Origin: Thermoplasmata archaeon
Lineage (GTDB): Archaea > Thermoplasmatota > Thermoplasmata > Thermoplasmatales > GCA-001856825
NCBI GenBank assembly: GCA_021797855.1
Contig: JAJZYX010000008.1
Span: 1 to 36,091 of the forward strand
Direction of reading: 5' to 3'
Length of the DNA stretch: 36,091 bases
Shown: one piece after another, positions 1-5,251 of the stretch
How positions within the stretch are numbered: position 1 is the stretch's first letter
Layout: every line of letters starts with the position of its first letter
The notes under the pieces: generated by a model
What the model saw: the letters and a program-made list of their open reading frames with translations, nothing else
What the model was told of the DNA's origin: nothing
Databases searched by the model: none
Program-made: the position numbers and the translations under genes

Positions 1-10
1 AATCCTTGCA

Positions 11-340
11 TTGATAATGCTAGCATTTTCGTTGTTCAACGGTTATGTCAAGATAATCATTTTGAGCTTTGTAGATGGCATCTTGACTCTTGTTGCCGGG
101 ATATCCGGCATACTCTTCTTATTCAGCTACATGAGCAACAATTTCCTTTCATTTTCAATGTCCATAGCCTTTGTCGGTGTGATTCTCACGGATTTCTCAA
201 TCGCCTATTACAGTTCCAGAGATAATCCCGGCAAATCTGGTCATGGTATTGATCCGCTAAGTATATTGAAGAACAGGTATGCAAAGGGTGAAATATCGAA
301 AGAACAGTACGATAAGATGAGGGAGGATTTGGGGAAATGA
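11..340 (+). CDS. SHOCT-tailed membrane protein, possibly 5'-partial
   Basis: About 109 residues with two hydrophobic stretches (roughly residues 8-41 and 46-66) followed by a soluble tail. The last 30 residues (DPLSILKNRYAKGEISKEQY...) match the SHOCT motif, a short helical-hairpin domain often found at the C-terminus of small archaeal and bacterial membrane proteins and thought to mediate oligomerisation. The reading frame is open to the window edge, so the first codon here (TTG at 11, or ATG at 17) may be internal and the N-terminus may lie outside. It ends 30 bases before the TIR-like gene in the same direction, so the two could be co-transcribed. The function is unknown. Confidence 0.7.
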   Translation: MIMLAFSLFNGYVKIIILSFVDGILTLVAGISGILFLFSYMSNNFLSFSMSIAFVGVILTDFSIAYYSSRDNPGKSGHGIDPLSILKNRYAKGEISKEQYDKMREDLGK

Positions 341-370
341 TGGCAATGGAGGAGTTTTTGAGGTAAAATA

Positions 371-994
371 ATGCAGGTCTTTATGTCCCATAGCAAAGAC
401 GACCAGAACGGGAGAGATTTCTTTGATAAACTGTTCAGTTCCACTGAACACAGGGCATTTTGGTACTCCTGGGAAGGGCCTAAGCCTCCTCACGCTAAAT
501 CTATAAGAGATGCTATTGAAGGATCGGCATCCGTCTTCGTGATATTATCGAAACCGATGGAGAAACCTTATACTAGATCTTGGGTTGGATACGAGGTAGG
601 GATAGCGAGCGGATTAAATAAAAATGTATGGGTATTTGAACCAGCATGGATTAAACCAGATTTTGTTGATGTTCCAGTTCCTTTTTTAACAGGCTATATA
701 CAGTATCCACAGAAAATTGATAAAAAGACAATATTCCCTTACATCTCATTGGTAGAAAGTGCAGGAACCGCCATTCCAAAAGATCCTGATCCTAAAAGCC
801 TCCCACTTTTTAAATTAGTTACTTGCCCTAATAAAGACTGTAGGGCCCAATACTATAGATTTGTCTTTGGAGGAAATTACAAGTGTCCGGTATGTAGGGG
901 AGGAATTATCCCAGGAGAAATGCAGAAACCCGAGACTAAAGCAACTCCAGCTCCTCCATCAATTCATCCGCCCTCTCGCTCGACACCTTCGTGA
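371..994 (+). CDS. TIR-like domain protein with C-terminal zinc ribbon
   Basis: A 207-residue protein. Residues 1-125 read as a TIR-like fold: MQVFMSHSKDD at the first strand, a SASVFVILS strand near 52-60, and S-x-S-W71-x3-E75 (SRSWVGYE), which is where TIR NADases carry their catalytic glutamate. Residues 152-175 form a zinc ribbon (C152-x4-C157, C172-x2-C175). The last 25 residues are proline-rich and probably disordered. A GAGGT ribosome binding site at 360-364 lies six bases before the ATG. TIR proteins in prokaryotes commonly cleave NAD+ or make signal nucleotides in antiphage defence; that role here is inference. The 3' end overlaps a convergent small gene (936-1142) by 59 bases. No ThsA-like partner lies in the window, so this is not a recognisable Thoeris locus. 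Confidence 0.8.
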   Translation: MQVFMSHSKDDQNGRDFFDKLFSSTEHRAFWYSWEGPKPPHAKSIRDAIEGSASVFVILSKPMEKPYTRSWVGYEVGIASGLNKNVWVFEPAWIKPDFVDVPVPFLTGYIQYPQKIDKKTIFPYISLVESAGTAIPKDPDPKSLPLFKLVTCPNKDCRAQYYRFVFGGNYKCPVCRGGIIPGEMQKPETKATPAPPSIHPPSRSTPS

Positions 995-1142
995 TCACAA
1001 AGCTCATGTTGTCCTTCAAGAATTCAAAGTACTCATCAATGGTCTTTGAAACCTCACGGCCCTTCATCATGATCTTGTAGTCAATGTCCCACTGGTCCTT
1101 TCTTCCTGTTATGTATTCCTTCTTGAATCCGTTATTCTTCAT
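936..1142 (-). CDS. Small hypothetical protein, 68 aa
   Basis: This reads MKNNGFKKEYITGRKD... to ...ERADELMEELELL, a charged, mostly helical 68-residue protein with no recognised domain. I chose the ATG at 1142 rather than the longer frame because that ATG overlaps the end of the preceding 42-codon frame, as in a tightly packed operon. The protein-like composition of the C-terminal part (FLKDNMSFVITKVSSERAD) argues that it is real. It is the last of three small minus-strand genes (50, 42 and 68 aa) and its 3' end runs into the TIR-like gene on the opposite strand. A toxin-antitoxin role is possible but nothing in the sequence shows it. Confidence 0.55.
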   Translation of the reverse strand: MKNNGFKKEYITGRKDQWDIDYKIMMKGREVSKTIDEYFEFLKDNMSFVITKVSSERADELMEELELL

Positions 1143-1260
1143 TCTCCTCTCCCTCTCTCCTGATCGCTTCAAGAGCTTCCTCCAAATTCCTTTGGCCAAG
1201 TTCCATTAAGCCATCCTTCCATACCAGAATAGTCTGTTGATTTTTAATGTTGCAGTTCAC
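1132..1260 (-). CDS. Very small hypothetical protein, 42 aa (or 24 aa)
   Basis: The frame begins with GTG at 1260, five bases after the stop of the 50-codon gene upstream, and ends with TAA overlapping the ATG of the 68-codon gene. The C-terminal half is a very acidic helix (NLEEALEAIRREGEENEE). An internal ATG at 1206 would give only 24 residues, so the start is uncertain. I do not recognise the product. The main support is the tight packing between two other small frames on the same strand. Confidence 0.35.
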   Translation of the reverse strand: MNCNIKNQQTILVWKDGLMELGQRNLEEALEAIRREGEENEE

Positions 1261-1265
1261 TGAGA

Positions 1266-1418
1266 TCATTCCCCGGAAACTTCGTCTCCATCCCGGTTAT
1301 GTATTGTTGAAACGTTCTCCCTGAAATCCAGTTCTTGCTTCAAATTGATGCGGCTCAGCTTCTTCATTCTCCCGTTTACCAGCTTGTCAAATTCCCTGTC
1401 TAGTTCGTTGTTTTTCAT
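1266..1418 (-). CDS. Small hypothetical protein, 50 aa
   Basis: This frame reads MKNNELDREFDKLVNGRMKK... to ...NRDGDEVSGE. It starts at ATG 1418, with GTGATG a few bases upstream as a weak ribosome binding site. It is a charged, probably helical protein with no family I recognise, and it is the first gene of the three-gene minus-strand group. A TATA-like stretch (CTATAAATTT on the minus strand) lies around 1457-1466. Confidence 0.4.
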   Translation of the reverse strand: MKNNELDREFDKLVNGRMKKLSRINLKQELDFRENVSTIHNRDGDEVSGE

Positions 1419-1518
1419 GCACATCACATACCAAAATTCAGGGTTGGATATTTGAAATTTATAGCTTGTTTAGAGAAATGAATAAAATGAAAAAATGAAT
1501 TCAGAGTTTAGATCTCAT

Positions 1519-1644
1519 TTAAGGAGTGGTGTTTGCAACGATGGAATTGTAGGTCATAAGCAATAGCAGATAATTGAAGGACTCTGTTATTGACCACAAA
1601 TCAGATAAAGCGTCTTTTAAGTGTCTTTTGCAATGTAAAATCAC
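1519..1644 (-). CDS. Possible 41-aa protein coupled to the GHKL gene
   Basis: A GTG codon at 1644-1642 overlaps the TGA stop of the upstream GHKL ATPase gene by the sequence GTGA, the arrangement typical of translational coupling. The frame stays open for 41 codons (MILHCKRHLKDALSDLW... to ...SIVANTTP). It contains a helical, partly hydrophobic segment (SFNYLLLLM). I do not recognise it. Its length alone would not support a gene; the 4-base overlap is the reason to list it. Confidence 0.3.
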   Translation of the reverse strand: MILHCKRHLKDALSDLWSITESFNYLLLLMTYNSIVANTTP

Positions 1645-3632
1645 AGAGTCATTTGACCACATAAGGAATCAAACACCTCCTTCAGAGCTATCACTTGAAC
1701 ATAATTTCTGTTGTGCTTCAGTCTATATCCAACACCTGGCAGATAACCTTTGAAAGAGATGTCTACCTCCTTTGCTACGCTAAAATAGCCAGTAGGGAGG
1801 TCTTCATCTTTGGTTGCTTCCCAAACGATGGCTAGATTCATGTCCTCGAAGATTTGCTTCCTAGAATAGTCAGATTCGCAGAGATCTGCGGTAGACTTTT
1901 TGAATTCCACTGTAAGTAAGTCCCCTTCATTGATCGAACTCAATCCCACATCACCTGAGCTCAGTATGCCATCGTATATTGTATGGTCGCTTAGCCGTAT
2001 TACTTTATAGTATGGTACGTGCCCTTTAGCCATCATGAAGAAAAAAGTCTGAATTATGTCTTCCTCAGTTTCTGGTAAGGTCAAACGTCCCAAGTATTTT
2101 GATCTCATCTCTGCTACATCCTGTTGTGTTCTTGGGACTTTAGTGAGTTCTTCGGTCTTATCGAACCGTTTACCTTGGACGGTTTGGTCGCGGTCTTCTT
2201 GTTGAGCAACTAATAAAGATGCAAGTTGATGAAGTGTGCGCCATAAATCTTTTCCAAGTTGATTGTACAATCCCTTAGACCGGGGGGGAAGGTTTCGTTT
2301 ACCATAACCTAGTGGTTCGTTGACATCCAAAATAAAATGAACAGACGGTAGATAGCCAAGCTCCGCTCCTGTGATCTCTAGTGCTATGTCCGTAGGCAGC
2401 CCATTAACAGAAAGTGCAAATGTTGCTTTGTGTGCGAGTTTCTGCTTAAGAAAAGGCCTAGATGCGATAAAGAGAATGCCGCCATTTACTCGCTCCAAGG
2501 CCGTAGAGTTATTATCAATTACATTTCTGTCCTCTTCAATTATGTTTGGAGCTGAACTAGGACTCTGTGGATCGTCACTTTTACGCTTCCTAACCTTGCC
2601 TAGCAGAGAAACAACATCGTCATGGGTGAGTTTTGCATAGAAAACTGTAGGTGTCTGATATTGGGTACCTGCCTCAAGAATTGATTTGTAATTTGAAACT
2701 ATAGTTGGACGTTCTTTCACAGGGAGTTTAGCAATGAGCTTTGAAAAATCGACATACTCAACTTGGTCTATCTCATCAAAAGTATCTCCATTAGAAAGTA
2801 TTTGCATCCCCTGAATCCTAACGCTTTCGGCCCCCTGCTTATCACAGATCAGCTTCAATTCGAACTTTATAGGAGGTAATCTCGAATCGCCAAGTAGTCT
2901 GGAAACACACCCCAGATAACTATATTTCTTAAGATAGTAGATGAGAACCCTCATCCATTTGAATGGGGGATAATTATTATCCTTATCAATAATTCTCCCA
3001 GAATTATCTACATTGGTATTGTCTAATCCTGCTTGTTCGAAAAACTCCTTTGCACGATCCCTCAAGAAATCAGCGACACTATAATCATTAAGTTGAAATT
3101 CGAGTTTAGTTCCTGAAGGCTCCCCTGAAGGGGTCTCAATTGGCCATTCAACAGTGCTAGGAAATGATGGATCGGCATATCTGCTGAAACCTTCAAGGGA
3201 TGCTTCCCACTTCGACGCTCCATAAACTGTGCTGATCTTGAAGTAGTTCGAAGTGAATACAGTTGATTTTATTCCAACGCCCTGAGACCCTTTTAGCAAA
3301 CGTCTTATGTCTGGCGCATTGACTCGTTTAGTTCCACTACCCAAGTAAAGAAAGTCTGGGAACTTATCGATTGGCACCCCCTTGCCATTGTCCTTGACGA
3401 TGACCTTATTTGACCCAATGTAGAGTTCAAGAGTAATCTTACGTTCTTGTCCATTATTATAAAAAGAGCCATCTGTGTTCAAAAATGAATCGATAGCATT
3501 TTGAATCGGTTCCTGTATCAACCTCCACTCGGGAGGGTAAGTTTCAATTGTGTTTTTTATTAACACCTCAACGAGTTCCTTGTTTAGTTGCCACAAGCTC
3601 ATTCTCTGACGATTTGAAGTCTGATCTGCCAT
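1641..3632 (-). CDS. GHKL/MORC-like ATPase with C-terminal PD-(D/E)XK nuclease domain
   Basis: A 663-residue protein. The N-terminal 180 residues are a Bergerat-fold (GHKL) ATP-binding domain: N-box E41-P-I-Q-N45, G1 box D81-N-G-K-G85, G2 loop G115-S-Q-G-V-G-I, and a G-T near 174-175. The middle resembles the transducer region of MutL/Hsp90-type proteins. The C-terminal part (about 515-605) carries E522/E523, D554 (YDGIL), E576-x-K578 (VEFKK) and a following IVWEA strand, which fits a PD-(D/E)XK nuclease. MutL/MORC-like ATPases fused or linked to nucleases have been predicted in restriction-modification neighbourhoods (Iyer, Abhiman and Aravind, 2008). A defence role here is inferred from the neighbours. 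A TTATA-like box about 28 bases upstream of the ATG suggests a leaderless transcript. Confidence 0.82.
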   Translation of the reverse strand: MADQTSNRQRMSLWQLNKELVEVLIKNTIETYPPEWRLIQEPIQNAIDSFLNTDGSFYNNGQERKITLELYIGSNKVIVKDNGKGVPIDKFPDFLYLGSGTKRVNAPDIRRLLKGSQGVGIKSTVFTSNYFKISTVYGASKWEASLEGFSRYADPSFPSTVEWPIETPSGEPSGTKLEFQLNDYSVADFLRDRAKEFFEQAGLDNTNVDNSGRIIDKDNNYPPFKWMRVLIYYLKKYSYLGCVSRLLGDSRLPPIKFELKLICDKQGAESVRIQGMQILSNGDTFDEIDQVEYVDFSKLIAKLPVKERPTIVSNYKSILEAGTQYQTPTVFYAKLTHDDVVSLLGKVRKRKSDDPQSPSSAPNIIEEDRNVIDNNSTALERVNGGILFIASRPFLKQKLAHKATFALSVNGLPTDIALEITGAELGYLPSVHFILDVNEPLGYGKRNLPPRSKGLYNQLGKDLWRTLHQLASLLVAQQEDRDQTVQGKRFDKTEELTKVPRTQQDVAEMRSKYLGRLTLPETEEDIIQTFFFMMAKGHVPYYKVIRLSDHTIYDGILSSGDVGLSSINEGDLLTVEFKKSTADLCESDYSRKQIFEDMNLAIVWEATKDEDLPTGYFSVAKEVDISFKGYLPGVGYRLKHNRNYVQVIALKEVFDSLCGQMTL

Positions 3633-3733
3633 TTTAATCAGTATTTTATAACACCAAGTATAATTTAATCATTTCTCAGAAACAATTCAAAACTTTGAAT
3701 TGGAATATTCCCACTAGTTTGACAGGCAGCTGC

Positions 3734-4489
3734 TTAGAATTTCCACCAGTACCCGCACAGCCATCTCTTCCTCCCATTCTCGGTCAGAGGATTGGCATAG
3801 TCGATGGTCCTGTTCGGCTTCCCGAAAATATCCTCCATCCCCTCGTCATAGAACGACAGGTTTAGCAGGTAGCTTCCCTGGTGCTCATCCATTGCCTTCT
3901 TCAGGTCTATCAGGTCCTTCAGCTTGAAGCTGTGTCTGTATTTCTTGCCGGATGAGATGTATGGCGGGTCCAGATAATAGAACACCTTCGGCTTGCTGTA
4001 TTTCTTCATCAATGCCCTGAAGTCCATATTCTCGATCGTCCAGTCCTTTACGTAGAGGAAATTCTCTATGTGGAATTTTGGGACCCCTTTATGGCCCTTG
4101 AACCTCCTGCCGAATGTAGAGCCGTCTCCCATGAATGAATATGTTTGAAGGTAGAACACCTTGAACGCAGTATCCAAATCGGACCTGAAATTATGATGCC
4201 TCATCAGGAAGAAAGCGTCATGATCCTGGAAGGCTACCCTCAGCCTCCTGGAGAGCTCCAGGCTCTTCCTCCTATTCTGCAGGACCTTGAAAGTGACGTA
4301 GAGATCCCTGTCAAGGTCGTTGTAGACCTTAAGCTTCTTCCATTCGTCCGGTATATTCAGCAGTACCTTTGCAGATCCACCGAAGACATCCACCACCACG
4401 TCGAAGGAGCCCCTATGCTCTCCCATTACCTCCAATATATCCCGCAGCTGGTTGAACTTGCCTCCATAGTATGGGAAGAGGGACCTCAT
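3734..4489 (-). CDS. Dam-like (D12 class) DNA adenine N6-methyltransferase
   Basis: A 251-residue enzyme that would transfer a methyl group from SAM to N6 of adenine in DNA. Motif X is FPYYGGK (residues 5-11), motif I is DVFGGSA (34-40), ND at 57-58 follows, and catalytic motif IV is DPPY (174-177). The start is the ATG at 4489 because family members begin just before the F-x-x-GGK motif; the frame does extend 30 codons further to a TTG at 4579, but those residues do not look like part of the fold. It has no adjacent matching nuclease, so it is an orphan methylase or works with the neighbouring GHKL or Type III genes. It is divergent from the winged-helix gene, with 89 bases between them. Confidence 0.9.
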   Translation of the reverse strand: MRSLFPYYGGKFNQLRDILEVMGEHRGSFDVVVDVFGGSAKVLLNIPDEWKKLKVYNDLDRDLYVTFKVLQNRRKSLELSRRLRVAFQDHDAFFLMRHHNFRSDLDTAFKVFYLQTYSFMGDGSTFGRRFKGHKGVPKFHIENFLYVKDWTIENMDFRALMKKYSKPKVFYYLDPPYISSGKKYRHSFKLKDLIDLKKAMDEHQGSYLLNLSFYDEGMEDIFGKPNRTIDYANPLTENGRKRWLCGYWWKF

Positions 4490-4578
4490 GTTATTGTCGA
4501 ACAAGCAATCATTTTCTCGCGTATAACCATTATTGCCGAATGAGAAATCATTAAGCACCTCTTTCTCATTACTAAACA

Positions 4579-4860
4579 ATGGATCCTCTGAAGGTCCTGG
4601 AGAAGCAGTCGGGTTTCCTGAGGTTATTAGCCTACCTTTCGGACAAGAAGGAGAAGGCCCTCACGGAGATACTGGACGAGACGGATATCCCGGTGCACCA
4701 GCTGTATTCGAGTATCTCTAAAGCGAAGGAACTGGACCTGGTCAAGACTAGGATGGACAGCAAGAAGTATCCACCCAGGAATATGGTATCACTGACAGCC
4801 AAGGGAAAGAAGTTCTCTAAGAAGCTAGAGGAATTGATGAAGATACTGGAAAATGATTAG
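4579..4860 (+). CDS. Winged-helix DNA-binding protein, 93 aa
   Basis: A small protein that reads as a winged helix: helices 1-20, a helix-turn-helix around residues 28-55 (LTEILDETDIPVHQLYSSISKAKEL), a wing with KKYPPRNMVSLTAKG, and a charged C-terminal helix. Proteins of this kind are archaeal transcriptional regulators. It is divergent from the Dam-like gene and separated from it by 89 bases, so regulation of that gene or of itself is a fair guess. A GGATCC sequence (containing GATC) covers the start codon at 4581-4586, which may matter if the neighbouring enzyme methylates GATC; that target is not shown here. Confidence 0.75.
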   Translation: MDPLKVLEKQSGFLRLLAYLSDKKEKALTEILDETDIPVHQLYSSISKAKELDLVKTRMDSKKYPPRNMVSLTAKGKKFSKKLEELMKILEND

Positions 4861-4904
4861 GGACGTTCGAAAAATAATAATACCGTCCTAGAAATTCAGG
4901 AGGC

Positions 4905-5030
4905 ATGGGGGGAGTTGTTGGGGGGTATTTCAAATTGAAGGTTCATGCGGAACGCTTCGATGAACAATTAGATTATTCAAATTTCAGGAGAACTCGTAAA
5001 GGTAAAAGTCCTGAGAAGAGGAAGGAATAA
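4905..5030 (+). CDS. Possible 41-aa protein behind a strong ribosome binding site
   Basis: An ATG at 4905 follows AGGAGG (4899-4904) directly and opens a 41-codon frame (MGGVVGGYFKLKVHAERFD... to ...GKSPEKRKE). The spacing between the AGGAGG and the ATG is unusually short for efficient initiation. The composition is basic and protein-like, but I recognise no family. The rest of the 390-base gap (4861-5251) shows nothing I can support, apart from a G-rich imperfect inverted repeat near 5080-5115. Confidence 0.25.
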   Translation: MGGVVGGYFKLKVHAERFDEQLDYSNFRRTRKGKSPEKRKE

Positions 5031-5251
5031 GAATAAGTTAAACAAGATTTAGCATTTCCTGTTAAGAGAGAGTTGCCCTTCAAAAGCTCCTCCTAAATCT
5101 TTTGGGGGGCGAGTCATCTTTCAGATCACTCCGAAATAATAAAAGGAGTTACCAGATATGCACCGACAGTCCTTATTTTATCGGCATTAAACGAGAAGGT
5201 TTAACGAACTATCTAAACCACAATTCTTTCTATAATAATACGTCTTGAAAC

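Noticed and set aside
4490-4579. N-terminal extension of the Dam-like methylase from a TTG at 4579
   Set aside because: Family members start just before FPYYGGK, and the extension would cover the divergent promoter region and overlap the wHTH start.
371-4860. Thoeris or a complete named toxin-antitoxin system
   Set aside because: There is a TIR-like protein but no ThsA-type partner, and the small genes beside it match no antitoxin I recognise.
5080-5115. G-rich imperfect inverted repeat (CTCCTCC...GGGGGGCGAG) as a possible TnpB right-end relic
   Set aside because: The resemblance to the hairpins at 28013 and 29255 is weak and there is no tnpB remnant next to it.
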